Numbered from the stretch's first letter, positions 1 through 11,605 are shown. The stretch is 64,000 bases of DNA from Hyalella azteca (GCF_000764305.2 NW_025938158.1:114769-178768), one strand, 5' to 3'. The notes: generated from the letters alone by a model not told the origin. Numbers and translations are program-made.

Positions 1-586
1 TTCAACCAAGTATTAAATTAAAATAATGCGGATTTATTGTTTTGTACGAATACTTTTTTCACCCGAAAAGTGAACATGTTGCATTGTTTTTTGTTGCATT
101 GAGATTTAATTTCTTTTGATAGTATTTTTGAATACTATGCTTCTCTATACATAATTTAAATCACTTTTCCTGTTAAGTTTGTGTAATTACATACATTAAA
201 ATACGATTTTTCAAGTGTACGAATATTTATTTCCCCCCACTGTATCCGCTAGTAGTTTACGCGACGCTTGCGATAAAATATTCATCAGTTTCTTCACTTA
301 TTTGCCTGGCTTCTCAATTTGGTAATACCAAGTTCAAGGGTAACAAATGTGAACAATCTGGGTTAGCAGAATTTTATTCATAACATTCCTCGCGCCTCAC
401 TTGAAAAATTAAAATTGTATCAAAGTTTATTAATATTTCGAGTAATAACATCTGATTTTCGTCTATTTCAATATTTCAGGCATGAAATGAGAGTTGATAA
501 CATGAATGATTTTACAGCGTTGAATGACATAACAGAAAATTTCCCACGCATTTCATGACTGGACACGAAATATTTGTTTCCACCAG
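1..586. other. AT-rich sequence upstream of first astacin exon
   Basis: No exon, promoter or repeat could be supported. It is probably the intron leading into the 587 exon, since that exon opens in phase 0 with an AG acceptor and not with a start codon. Confidence 0.5.
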
Positions 587-743
587 GGAGCTACTCGCCG
601 AGAGGACGGATCCGTCTTAGTCGGAGACATCCTCTACTCTTCTGCGCAATGGGATGGTCTGCTGTCGAAAAACCTGGACTCACTCGAGAAACTTTGGCCA
701 AGGGAAAATGGAGTTGTAAAAATTCCATTTAAAATATCAGACT
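587..743 (+). CDS. Astacin exon: propeptide end and mature N-terminus
   Basis: The acceptor is TTTCCACCAG and the donor GTGAGT begins at 744. The exon starts in phase 0 and ends in phase 1. The translation includes LWPRENGVVKIPFKISD, which matches the family's W-P-x-x-x-V-P-F/Y start of the mature protease; the preceding residues would be propeptide. No earlier exon could be recognised in 1-586. Confidence 0.75.
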
Positions 744-3700
744 GTGAGTTGAAACTCATTTATTATTATTTCGTAAACAGTCACGTTTTCAATGAGAAGC
801 ATTTTCTTCCATTTATGTATTTAATTGATCGATCATTTCGCGATTGAATTAAGTCCTAAGAAATCTTTGATCAATTGCCATGCGAATGACCTCCTTGAAG
901 AGCATTAGCTGAAGCGTTGAGTATTGACACACATATGTGTGGTGAACTTGAAAGACACGAAGATAATTATCCTCTATGCTCTAACAAAATTTTCCCCAAA
1001 AAGCCCTAGTTGTTACTTAAATTAACTGTATATTTAGAATGAAAACTCAGTGGTCAAACGTCTCGTCAAACGCCGTATAAGTAGACCTAAGAACAATATT
1101 AGACGGTTCTCTGATCCATCAATGTTTGGTTGACTGTAAACTATTACAGTAGTTCTACGCGTTTCACTTTATACGGCCTTTTAATTGTACTGCAGGTTTT
1201 TAAGTTATATTAAATGAAAACATACAGCGCAGATTATTTGACAAGTTTATGCAAACATATCGAACCATTGCAAATAAATACTTGAATATATCGTATCAGA
1301 CGATAAATTCTGGAACCATAACGCCAGCGATAGGTGAAGGATCAATGTACTACATTTTCCAACGAGTCAAATGAACCAAACTTCTAACACGAATCTGACA
1401 GCTAAGTTGAACGGGACTCTGCTGAAGCTCGGGTTCAGCGCCTGGCAGAGCAAGACGTGCCTCGAGTTCCCCGAGTTGACAGAGTCGGACACAAGGAAAG
1501 AGTACCTGAACATCACGATACAGACGGGATGTTTCTCGGGTGTGGGTTACACAGCAGGCAACGTCACGACCATCAGTATCTTCGGTGATGTGTGTGGGGT
1601 GTGTATCAATAACGGGGATGCCCAGTCATTCAAAGTTATTTGGTAAGTTTAGAATTTATATGATTCGTTTTTGTTTAGGGGTCATATCGCAACTTGAAGC
1701 TACCCATTGTTGTGATGTAGGAAACGCTATATAATGTCTACATCTCGATCAAGCGGTTATGAAAATTGTATCTTTTGAAGACTAACATTAAGCCATTAAA
1801 GTGCATGTACGAGTGTTATTATTAAATATTATTAAAAATAATGAAAATTTTACTACTTGTGTAATAAGACTCATAGAAGAGCGTTTTACACGTTGCTTCT
1901 AAACACACGGCCAATTCGAGCCGAGATCGCATTAGATAATGTATAGAGTTAATAAATAATAATCAGAGTTAATAAATGCAAAGCTTCACAATGTATTAAA
2001 ATGATCTATTCACAATGTGCATGGACCATAAATGTATTCGTTTATGGAATTTTGAATATAGTATCTTATTCATAAAAATTTACTAGAAAAAAGCATCTCT
2101 GCTGCGCGACTCGTGAAATTTAAGTTTTTCTAAAATAATTTATGGTTAGATTGCAAATAAATCAAGTGAATCACGATTTATTTCTTTGATTTCGCATTGA
2201 CAAAAATGTGTGTTCCTCCATTTTAATGCGTCCTAAAAAGGCATTACATTCAAGTTGTAGCACCAAGTTTAATGTACGTCTGTTAGATTAATCACGTTAC
2301 TGTAGTTCATTGTATCCAACAACCGTCTCCAAGTTTGAACATTCCACTCTCCAACTCAGGCCTTGATATTTTAGTAATTGTTAAAAACAAATGACTGTTG
2401 AGTTATGAATTACTTCTTGATATGTTAAGGACTTGGTATAAACAAATGACTGTTGAGTTATATATTACTTCTTGATATGTTAAGGACTTGGTATAAACAA
2501 ATGACTGTTGAGTTATATATTACTTCTTGATACTTGATATGTTAAGGACTTGGTATAAACAAATGACTGTTGAGTTATGTATTACTTCTTGATATATTAA
2601 GTACTTGTTAAAAACAAATGACTGTTGAGTTATTAATTACTTCTTGATATATTAAAGACTTGGTATAAACAAATGACTGTTAAGTTATATATTACTTCTT
2701 GATATATTAAAGACTTAGTATAAACAAATGATTGTTGAGTTATTAATTACTTCTTCATATATAAACGACTTATAAACAAATGACTGTTGAGTTATGTATT
2801 ACTTCTTCTACAGCTCAAGGGAATCACTCACGAGATAGGCCATGCAATTGGGCTGCATCACGAACACAGCCGTAGCGACAGGTCGGTCGCAATATGATAT
2901 GCTGTGCGATGCGTGACTGCAGTGGATGTTTGGTTTCAATTTTAATAAGGATGTGATGTGTCTGTAAGAGTTTTCCTTAGCAAGTCTATATATTGAAGTC
3001 GTTGATTCAATCTCGTTAGTGCATGTAGTATTGTAGTCGAATGAAACACTTAACTTTTCGAGATATTATTTTCTTGTATGTTTAGTTAAAAGAGAACGCG
3101 TAAGTGTCCCAATTACTAACATTTGCAGCTTACATCAAATAACGTGTCATGACTAAGCATACCGTATACTGTTACGTGGATCTCTTTCATCTCTGGCTTC
3201 TTTGCGCTAAGTTCATCATCATTTCTTCTAAGAAAATTCTAAACTAATGTTATTTTTATTGTTTAATTATTCTGAATATGGTGTCATTAGATTTTCATTA
3301 AACATGCCAAATAGCAAGTTAGCATTTTTGGAATAATAATGCCAAAAAATCATGCGCACCTTCATTTGCAGTTAATTAGTACCTAATGAAGAAGCAAATC
3401 ATTCCCTGAGGAAACGTTATCAACAATATAATTTTATTTAATCCAACTCAAGTTTTTTGAGATAGATGAGCGATTTCTGCTCACATGCAAGTGATGGTTG
3501 ACAATTCATTTTCAGGAACGACTACGTCATCGTTAAGATGGCTAACGTCGAATTCAGTTCGGCCCATAATTTCTTCACAAAGGATACTGTCAACTTCGGG
3601 GTTCCTTACGACTACTACTCCATCATGCATTACCGCGAAAAGGTGAGGTGATCATGTGTATTTACTCACATTTGAAATATTTAAAGCGAGTGTGCATCTA

Positions 3701-6700
3701 ATAATTTGGTTGTAAAATCATTCATCAGGAATAAAATGGAAAATGACTCCAAGGCGAAAAATACTATCTACAAATTTACATCTTTTTAAGTTTACAATTG
3801 ACATCATGTACGCGAAAAAAATGTATAACTGCTATTACTACTGTCCTAGCACTGTTTTCAATAGTGCAAATGTATTTTCTGGGTATTTTCCGTATGCTTG
3901 CACTTTTGTGAAAATCCTAAAAATTAATTTTTAGAAAAACTATTCACTTTAGAATAAGAGCGTTAATTCTATTTGGCAAGTTCATTTTATTATATATTTA
4001 TCTCGGTAAATTGCGAAACGAATAATATATACGAAAAGCAATTAATTTAGAAGCTTACGTAGCTTAGAAGAATAAAACGTACAGAATAAATTAGATAATC
4101 GACAGATAATGTTTTAGGTTGCCTTCCATGATCACTGTTGGCAATTTTGCACGAGGTAGCTTGATAAATTGAAATAATTAAATCGGTGGAAATACTTGAT
4201 AAGAATTTCTCGGCAATTTTTTTCCTGATAACAAGCACTTCATTGAGAAGTTATAGTTAAATGGAAAATAACACTTGATGAGTTTGTGGCGCCGTGGATT
4301 TAAATGTGTTTTTTTTTTTGCCCTTGTAGGGAGGCTCAGCTTCCGGCGAGCGCGTGCTGCTCGCCAAAGACGCCCGTTTCCAAGATATCATGGGGGATGC
4401 CCCATGATGGGGGATGGGGGGCATCCCCCATGGGGGATGCCCAACACCATGTACGGCTGCATAAGTAAGAATTGACCATGTATGAAAATATATGCATGAT
4501 ATGCAGGAAAATTGTCCTGTTGGACCACTGATTCCAGTGTAGAAAAACTCGTTTTGGTCAAAAAGTTGTCATGGAAAAAATTTGTTCGAATAAGATATAC
4601 ATGAACCAAACTTCCCAAAGACATACATGCATGATACCCGACTAGAAATGGAAAGTATAAAACTAGCGGGAATTTGTGCGTAACAATTTATTGTTGAACA
4701 GATTATGTGCTACCTTTTCCTAGTAATAATGAGAGTTAAAATCCTGAGAAGATTACGCATAATAAATGATTTTTTAATGCGCACCGGATTAGAGTGGAAC
4801 AAGTTTCAATTAAATTAAGAATTACTAGTTTAGTAGAGTCAACTGGTATTTACAATTAAATTTGGTTCTCAATCATATTTAAGACTTGAAAAAATAATTT
4901 TTTATCTGGTAATGTTTTGGGACACAATAAAAATTGGTGCAAATGACGTGAAGATCGGGACATCTCGATACGGTCTGAACGAAGAAATCATAATATTTTA
5001 TTATATGTCCAGATATTTCATTAGTTATTCCTTATTAATAATACAAATTAGTTGATGATTTAAAGAAGATTTCAGAATTTAAATGTTCTCATTATATTGA
5101 TTGACTGAATATCGGAACGTTACTTATTCTTGCGCGATTTCATTACACTTTCCAAATCAAAATTTTGATTACGTTTGCGGACGATAGAGGTCAGCCACAT
5201 TCGGTTTAAAGGTGAATTCGTCATCTAATGTGTTATGCCAATAATTAGGACCTTTTTTGAACTTTTGGGCCAAAAATATAAGGGACTAAATGAGACCCCC
5301 AAATAAGAGGCAGTTCAGGCTGCTCCGTGTACACGTTCAGGCTGCTCCGTGTACACGTTCAGGCTGCTCCGTGTACACGTTCAGGCTGCTCCGTGTACAC
5401 GTTCAAGTTGCTCCGTACGTGTACACGTTCAGGCTGCTCCGTGTACACGTTCAGGCTGCTCCGTGTACACGATTTTAAGTAGTCCCTCTAGAGTATAAAC
5501 TATATATTTTATTGCGGAATATTTTTGTTTCTGCTTTTCACTCGATCATATTTTGGCAATAATGAAAGGTGGCGTTTTATATTGTCAAAATTCAAAATCT
5601 TGTTAGTAAATTACGCTAGTAATTTACCAACTAATCTACTACGATTAATTACTAACTGTTAGTAATTAGTCATAAAGTATGAGCAGTCTTGGGGCATAGT
5701 TAACAATATTCTGTCAGTTGGTTTCTAACGGTCAGATGAACTATAGTGTGTTGCATGCGATTCTGCGTGACGCAAAGACCTCCAAGAGAACTATTTTTCG
5801 CGCATTTTCTCATTTATGGAAAAAATGCGCTATGGTGCTCGTCATGTCCGTCCGTCTGTCCGTCTGTCCGTCCGTCCGTCCGTGGCCTCAAGTTTTCGTC
5901 GACGAGAAAATGCGCTCTCTGTCACTCACTGAAGTGAGTACTGAGTTATATTTTTTAATTCATGGGGTGCATATGTTAATCCGAATCTGTGGGAAGCGAA
6001 ATGCAAAGATTATGTCCTCAAAAAAAGGAGCGTGAATAATACCAGGGTATAGAACAACACGAAATAGTAAAGATGAATTAACTTCAGAAATCGATATTGA
6101 TCGGAAAATAAATTTCGAATACAACAAGAATCGCGCAACACAATTAATTCGTAATTCAGCCTCTTTATATAGACTTTCAGAGGCGAATAGATGAAGCAAC
6201 ACTTGAACGTCATTCACTGGACTTATTAACTGAATTCAGCACAAGCATGTGTTTCACGTAATCAATTCTAGCAGACGAATCATGATTACGCAACTATGCA
6301 TTAAGTGTGCTCAACCATATATACGCTTCATGTGAGAGATACGTATTCATGATCAATGCGACAATTTCACATGCAATAAAAAATACACAAACATTCACGT
6401 ATAAATGGATTAAAAAATAATAAATCGTCAAGCAAATCCATTATATCTTCAGCGAAATTGTTTTCGACAATGATCACTCAATTAAAGGCATTGTATTGGA
6501 TGACTCCTTCGTAAAGGGCAGATTCACTTCTAAATTTACTACCCGCCTTGGCACGACATCTCGTTCATTGTTGCATCCAATTAATATCGATTTTCCAATA
6601 TTTTGTTTTAATTTATACAGATTTTAGAAAGAACAAAGCTTTAGGGATATTGCATTCTATTATTTCTTTAACTTGTTCTCCAAGATGACTGGTTGAACAA

Positions 6701-8626
6701 CTGCAAACACGCAGCTGAGCCCTGTGTCGGAACGGCGGCTACACCACGAAGGACTGCAAATGCGCTTGCCCATTGGGCACTACGGGGGCAAACTGCGAAA
6801 ATTTCATCATGAGCTACAATGGTGAGGCACATCAGTTGTAAGTGTGACAATACAGCTAGGAGATGAACTGCCAGTCATAAAGCAACATAATGACAATCCA
6901 ATGATGACCAAAAACTGGATGGCGCAGGAGTCAGTGAATCTGATAAACAAATAAGGAAGAAGAACCAAGGGACACGTAAGGCCATGAGGATGTGAATCCA
7001 TGAATAGTTATGAAGATTTACACACTATGCACGAGTGATCCCAACTGATCCTAAGACGATCGAGGCCCAGGGGACTTGTATTAATAAACGAGACTTGGTG
7101 GTCTGCCTCCGAGGAGGAGAAATTGCAAACTGACCATCGCGTTGTTATTATATGGAAACAGTTAGTTATATCTAAGCTGATTGAGACTAATATTACAAAC
7201 ATATGCAAAGCCACTATTGAACTCCTGGTCATTTTTTATGGTTCACCATTTACGTCTGCTGACAGATGCTCTGGTGAAGCAGATCTCCCCAGACTCCACC
7301 AACATCACTACCCCAGACGCAGAAGTCATCTCTCCTGGATACTACACGCTAGGCTCAACGCAAGGTATCGACTCCCATTAATTCTAAATTATTGTTGAAA
7401 TAATTATTACTGTTTTGCATGCTTATAAGAATTTAACTTTTTTAGGGAATTTCGGGAGTCCTCTGCGTTAATAATCACAGAGCTGTCCCTCACGACTGGT
7501 TAGAACATAAATACGTAAATACCTTTAGTGCGTGAGAAACGAGAAAGTTATGGAAACAGGATTTCCCTCCAGGCATAAATTGTGTCATTACGTAAATTTT
7601 TGAATGCCGGCGAGAACGTACATGCACGTGACCAATGAACCGCAGTCACGTTCAAATAATGAATTATGTTGCAGACAAAAATTACACGCAAGTGTTGCGT
7701 GCCCCCAAGTGCCAGAGAGCCGTGGCCACTTTTGAAGACTTCAGACTGAAGAAACGAAGCTCGGAAGGAGAGTTTCGCTGCGACGCCAACTCTCTTGAGA
7801 TCCACGCTGACGTCTCCGTATCAGCTGGGGAAATGTACGTCAGGTTATGTTTATTAAACTTCAAAATAACTGATTTCTACGCAATATATAATTAATAGAT
7901 GGATAGATAACTGATGATCTGAAGTTTTTAATTAATATTCGCAAGTTTTAGTTCACAAATTCATGAAAAGAACAAGCATTAATTAGACTCCACATGTTTG
8001 GCGAGAGCTTCATCCGCGCTGACTGTATCTAAGTATCAATTACAGACGAAAAAGGCAGCCAGTGTTGTTCTCTTGATTCTGTCACCACCTACTTACAAGA
8101 CATTAAACAGATTTTTTTTATTAATTCAACCTCATGGGTTAATGGTGTCAAATTCTAAAGGTTTGCTGCTCATTGATTTGCTGTTTCCTACTACATTCAA
8201 ATTAGTTTCTGCGGGGAAGAAATTGTGAATGGAGCGGTGTTCAAAGCAAGAATTCAGAGCTCATCTTCCACTACAAGAGCTACAACTCCGCAAAAAATGA
8301 ACAGGACAATCTTAGCAAAGGCTACAAGGCGAAATTCACTACCGAGCAAATTTCCAACTGCAGGTATGATTTAATGACAGTAAACACGTTAGTAGATTGA
8401 CAATTTGCAAGAAGGTGCTGTTCATACCAAGTTCACTTTAAATCATGTATTATTTGCTAGTGACTATTTTTCAAAATGGAAATATTTGGATAAAATTCTC
8501 CTCTCAGCAACAATAGAACCTTCAAAATACCAGTGTTTGGTCTAGATAATGTGACAATAACTGAAAATTTTCAGTTTCCCTAAAATTTCACTGCCGTAAC
8601 TGTTGGACATTTTTCATTGCAGCTGA
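587..8626 (+). CDS. Astacin (M12A) zinc metalloprotease with EGF and CUB domains, spliced, 5' incomplete
   Basis: A secreted or cell-surface zinc endopeptidase of the astacin family. Ten exons fit by phase: 587-743, 1402-1598, 2814-2881, 3516-3642, 4330-4464, 6720-6821, 7266-7364, 7675-7834, 8220-8363 and 8623-8626 (stop TGA 8624-8626). They give about 398 codons. The order is: end of propeptide and mature N-terminus, zinc site HEIGHAIGLHHEHSR, Met-turn SIMHY, the C-terminal YGC motif, an EGF-like module with CRNGGY and CACPLGTTGANCE, then a CUB domain ending in a cysteine. This EGF+CUB layout is known in nematode NAS proteins and the tolloid/meprin relatives. The start codon and signal peptide are not in the window. 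Exon 4330-4464 has a frame break at a palindromic insertion, so this copy is either a pseudogene allele or locally misassembled. Family assignment is secure. The exact substrate is unknown. Confidence 0.88.
1402..1598 (+). CDS. Astacin exon: N-terminal half of catalytic domain
   Basis: The acceptor CTGACAG (1395-1401) restores the phase left by the previous exon. The translation contains KTCLEF and GCFSGVGYTAG, which correspond to the conserved TC-x-F and GC-x-S-x-V-G-x-x-G motifs. The donor is ambiguous. GTGTGT at 1599 keeps frame and gives the normal spacing from the last Cys to the zinc site. The stronger-looking GTAAGT at 1643 would add 14 residues and leave phase 2, which does not join to 2814. 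Confidence 0.7.
2385..2810. repeat. 55-bp minisatellite, about 8 copies, running into a splice acceptor
   Basis: AAACAAATGACTGTTGAG recurs at 2385, 2440, 2495, 2557, 2612, 2667, 2722 and 2774, with a 55-bp period apart from small indels. The last copy's TTACTTCTTC supplies the pyrimidine tract of the acceptor at 2813. Confidence 0.95.
2814..2881 (+). CDS. Astacin exon: zinc-binding site
   Basis: It encodes LKGITHEIGHAIGLHHEHSR. The three zinc-ligand histidines and the catalytic Glu of HExxHxxGxxH are intact, followed by the family-typical HEHSR-x-DR. The exon is 68 nt and ends in phase 2 before GTCGGT. Its acceptor (TTCTTCTACAG) is built on the last copy of a 55-bp tandem repeat that fills the end of the intron. 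Confidence 0.93.
3516..3642 (+). CDS. Astacin exon: Met-turn
   Basis: It continues the zinc exon in phase (R split across the intron) and encodes NDYVIVKMANV, HNFFTKD and GVPYDYYSIMHY. The SxMHY sequence is the Met-turn that supports the zinc site, with its tyrosine ligand. The donor GTGAGG begins at 3643. The exon is 127 nt and leaves phase 0. Confidence 0.92.
4330..4464 (+). CDS. Astacin exon: end of protease domain, frame-broken
   Basis: The acceptor CCCTTGTAG opens in phase 0 with GGSASGERVLLAKDARFQDI, which fits the segment after the Met-turn. The end of the exon, NTMYGC, is the expected family C-terminus (Y-x-C) but lies in a different frame. Between the two parts lies a GC-rich block (4389-4442) with a 14-bp direct repeat 40 bp apart and a perfect 24-bp palindrome. 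The frame starting from the acceptor reaches TGA at 4405-4407. All other exon phases fit, so the break is confined to this block. Donor GTAAGA is at 4465. Confidence 0.75.
4389..4442. repeat. GC-rich palindromic insertion in an astacin exon
   Basis: CATGGGGGATGCCC occurs at 4389-4402 and again at 4429-4442. The right copy is also half of a perfect 24-bp palindrome (4419-4442) centred between 4430 and 4431. The flanking coding sequence is interrupted and shifted. The surroundings are AT-rich introns, so the block stands out sharply. Confidence 0.9.
5306..5471. repeat. 22-bp minisatellite, about 7 copies
   Basis: TTCAGGCTGCTCCGTGTACA recurs every 22 bp. One copy (5401-5427) is longer by a few bases (CGTACGTGTAC). 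GTGTACAC inside each unit is a short palindrome. Confidence 0.93.
5796..5955 (+). mobile_element. Dispersed MITE-like element with (CCGT)n core, copy 1
   Basis: GCGCATTTTCTC near the left and GAGAAAATGCGC near 5907 form short inverted ends around a (TCCG/TCTG)n tract. They are followed by a GTCACTCACTGAAGTGAGTA block. The same blocks recur near 12.3, 12.8, 23.6, 46.6, 46.9 and 49.3 kb. No protein is encoded, so it is non-autonomous. Confidence 0.7.
6720..6821 (+). CDS. Astacin gene exon: EGF-like module
   Basis: It encodes LCRNGGYTTKDCKCACPLG followed by TTGANCE, with the cysteine spacing and CRNGG / C-x-C-P-x-G-x-x-G-x-x-C pattern of an EGF-like repeat. The acceptor GCTGAG is weak, but it is the site that restores phase 1 from the previous exon and avoids an in-frame TGA just upstream. 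Donor GTGAGG is at 6822, leaving phase 1. Confidence 0.78.
7266..7364 (+). CDS. Astacin gene exon: start of CUB domain
   Basis: Acceptor TGCTGACAG and donor GTATCG (7365). The exon is in phase 1 at both ends. It encodes a link and the start of a CUB domain (ISPDSTN, EVISPGYYTLGSTQ), where the 'I-x-S-P-x-Y' type turn is recognisable. Confidence 0.72.
7675..7834 (+). CDS. Astacin gene exon: middle of CUB domain
   Basis: Acceptor ATGTTGCAG, phase 1 in and phase 2 out (donor GTACGT at 7835). It encodes CQRAVATFEDFRL and then FRCDANSLEIHADVSVSAGE. This is the CUB core: cysteine, F-x-x-F-x-L strand, then C-x-x-x-x-L-E-I. Confidence 0.78.
8220..8363 (+). CDS. Astacin gene exon: end of CUB domain
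   Basis: The phase is restored by an acceptor ending GGGGAAG at 8219. It encodes NCEWSGVQSKNSELIFHYKS, then a stretch ending KGYKAKFTTEQISNC. This is the CUB C-terminus (L-x-F-x-Y-x-S ... G-Y/F-x-A-x-F). Donor GTATGA is at 8364. Confidence 0.75.
8623..8626 (+). CDS. Astacin gene last coding bases and stop
   Basis: The acceptor TTTTCATTGCAG is followed by C, which completes AGC (Ser), and TGA. The rest of this exon is 3' untranslated and runs to the poly(A) signals at 8775 and 8796. Confidence 0.7.
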
Positions 8627-8774
8627 TACTTTCTCCCCCGTTAACCGACGTACGTCTCTTCGGGCGATCGACGACCTGCTGACCAATTGGATTAATCTCC
8701 GACTAATGTGTGGTTTTGTGTGTGAAAGCATTTATGCTATCTCTTGATTTTCTTATTTCTATGCTATAAAATGA

Positions 8775-8801
8775 AATAAAAATGGGATGTACTGCAATAA
8801 A
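8775..8801 (+). promoter_or_regulatory. Polyadenylation signals of the astacin gene
   Basis: Two AATAAA hexamers lie at 8775-8780 and 8796-8801, about 150-175 nt after the stop codon. The transcript probably ends near 8815-8830. Confidence 0.65.
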
Positions 8802-8829
8802 GTAGGTGCAACATTGATTTTTATTTCTC

Positions 8830-9590
8830 TAGTTGTACTTCAGCGGGTAGCAATTTAAACGAGTTAATTATATGTAGGGCTAAACAGATATCTACCATTC
8901 AGTTCTCAACTACACAATATTTCATTTTGATACAGCAAGTATTGATTCTATGATAAGAAGAAACTCGTACAATGTAATGAAATTATTATATTAGTTTCTC
9001 GAATGTTCATTCATTAAATATTTTGTTGGGGTTCACGAAGCAGAGCTATGAGTATGGCTAGAGAACCTGGGTGACCTCTGCAAAGGTAAGCAGCAGTCAC
9101 CAACGACGCTATATTATATATTTTGCCCTTCATATTACCCTGTATTACGAGAGCGTTGGCCGTTGGCTTCTTGACTGGAGAGCGTTGGCCGTTGGTACAC
9201 TGCCGTTGGCTTCTTGACTTCGATTAAATGCAATGAGATTTGCTTGGCAGGCGTGGCTTTGTTTCTTGAAATACCTCAGCACGATGACGCTGATGTTTGT
9301 TGGAGAACATCTAATTAAGAACGCCTTGCGAGTCTTTTTGCAGCTATAGTAATTTCTTTATAAATAAGATTTTGCAGATCATCACATTTCAAAAAGAGGG
9401 CAAGGAAACACCAATTTGTAAACCATAGATGATCATGAACGATGGAATTCGTTCGTCGTTTTCGTTACTAATTCCTGTAAGTCTTGGCCTTGATTAGTAT
9501 AGAAATTAATAGTATCTCAAAATTGTTAAAATAGGTAGAACCGTTGAAGACTGATTGAAGCCGGCGGTTTAAAATTCAAAACAAAGCGGG
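8830..9590. other. Intergenic, no gene seen
   Basis: At 9028-9100 there is a stretch (GCTATGAGTATGGCT, then CAAAGGTAAGCA) that matches one at 24328-24400 imperfectly, so it is a short dispersed repeat. GAGAGCGTTGGCCGTTGG is repeated at 9148 and 9178. Nothing coding was seen. Confidence 0.5.
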
Positions 9591-9599
9591 TGTAGGACG

Positions 9600-10420
9600 C
9601 CTCACGTACGCGGGTAGCGAACGGGGCTATAAAAGAAGTGAGGTAGGAGAAGAGGAGCTCAGTGCGAGTCGGCTAGCATGTCGAGAAGACGTGTTGTGTG
9701 CGGAATTTGGATCGCCGAGTCTGCAGAAACCTCGTGTTGGAGTTTTTCCAGGACAACACAGAAAATAGGAGACGTGTTTGATAGCACAAGAGAAGAATCA
9801 ACCTCCCAACCGAAGAAACCTATTTCCGTTAGAGAAGAACCTATTTCCGAGATAGAGTTTTATTTCGGAAACCAGTATCTACAGCAAGGAAGAACCCATC
9901 ACCCCAAATAAAACGCACACCACGGAACGCGGACTGAAGATTTCCGATTTCTAATCTTTGGTCGTTTACAACAGTCGTACGGCTCAACGGAACTGCAACG
10001 GATCACACTTCTGTTTTTTTAAACATCAATCTCCCAACCGAAGAAACCTACTTCCACCGAGATAGAGTTTTATTTCGGAAGCCAGTATCTACAGGCCACA
10101 GCAAGAAAGAACGCATCACCCCAAATAACACGCACACCAGGGACCGCGGACTGCGGAGACTTCCGATTCTAATCTTCGCCGTCACTTAGCCTTGGAAAAC
10201 TCGCCACCGCTGCGCAGTGGCCTCACCATCTCCAAATTTTCGGTGATGTACTCCGGGAAACTGTTAGAAACTATCTTATTTTCCGTAGAGTCATAGAAGT
10301 GAAATAGCTGGGTAGATAGGTCGGGATAGGATTTATTTTGAGCACAAATACTACGTATGTCGGGAAATTCCCCTGTGTAACTCTGTCTGAGCTACATATT
10401 TTGGTGTGGCAGTATAGGAC
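9600..10420 (+). mobile_element. LTR-retrotransposon-like fragment with TATA/initiator promoter
   Basis: TATAAAAG (9628-9635) is followed 33 bp later by an arthropod-type TCAGT initiator (A at 9661). AATAAA lies at 9905. A segment of about 150 bp is present twice in direct orientation (about 9800-9955 and 10022-10165; both contain GATAGAGTTTTATTTCGGAA). TTTTGGTGTGGCAGTATAGG at about 10401-10420 resembles the primer-binding leader that follows many Gypsy/BEL LTRs. No gag or pol reading frame follows, so this would be a solo or truncated LTR. The 77-codon frame at 9678-9911 is probably incidental. Confidence 0.4.
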
Positions 10421-11590
10421 TATATTTCGTGTAAATCGTGCTCTGCCGACTGTCCCATTTGTATTAGACTAGATTTTTTCCTATAATATAGTAACTATAG
10501 AATTTATCTCCATGTGTTATCATTGCTCCTTTGCTAACTAGTTCGCTGTTCTGACTTTTAGAACCGTACATCAGTGCGCCGTTTACCGCCACTCTGGCAA
10601 AAAGTCAACCTGACCAATTTCTAATTTATATCAGAAGATAAAAAAATGATGAGTTAACTCAATAAATTTATGACGAAAAATGGTATTTCAGATTTGAATT
10701 CGTGGCCAAGTAGAAATGATTAAAGATCTCGAAAAGAGGTAAATAATAGTGAGAATTAGGAAGTCTTAGACTTTATAACAAAACTATTCACAAACCAAAT
10801 TATTCAGCCTCATGGGAAGTTTTTTATCGTCTAATCTCAATTGCTCATACTACTCGCGTAACTATGGGACGCTGTTGTGCGTAACTGTTATTGCGTCAGG
10901 ATAACTCATCAGAATCTATTTAATGTGGGGTTAGATCTTGGTCGCTCGTCGTTTTTTTGTCGAAAATTCTAGCAGGTATCGGTGCTACCGCCTCCTAGGA
11001 AATAAAATTCGCAAATAAATGCCCTAGACTGCAATAAATTTCTCGCACATTCTTCTATTAAAATCAACATTTCACGATGTCTTTGTGCGTCGAGTTAAAA
11101 GAAAAATTAAGCTGCAGGCTAAAATATTAAACAGTAACATATATAACCATATGAATTTCTCGAAAAACCAGTATGAAAGATTCATGACTGCAATACCAAC
11201 AATTTCATGAAATAAACTGCAACTGTTAAATTTGCATAAACTGAAGCAGGAATCTGCCTAAGCAATTTATATTAGACTCTATTGACCTCGGATCATAAAA
11301 GCAAGTTTCTCCAAGCGAATTTGTATATTGCTACTAAAACACCACGAAGCAAGCTTCCAATTTCCAAGTGCGAGTTAAAATTTAAGGAAAACTATCAAGA
11401 AATTATTAATATTTTCATTCCTCATAATAATTATAATATTTGCGGTTTCAGCTTTGCAGATTAGGCCATAAGAATGTCGACAATTCTTAACATCGCAGAA
11501 TTCTTATAACTTGCTGTGGGTCTAGAACACAATATATACTCATTTTATCCATCTCCACTATACTCAACCGCCCAACCATCTCACTGATTT
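10421..11590. other. Intergenic, no gene seen
   Basis: AT-rich sequence without coherent frames, splice patterns or tandem repeats that could be supported. Confidence 0.45.
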
Positions 11591-11605
11591 TGAGCAGAAT
11601 TGTCG

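Larger units (their letters stand above)
4465..6719. other. Astacin intron with minisatellite and dispersed repeat
   Basis: The intron is AT-rich. It holds the 22-bp array at 5306-5471 and a (CCGT)n-containing dispersed element at 5796-5955. No coding exon was seen. Confidence 0.6.
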
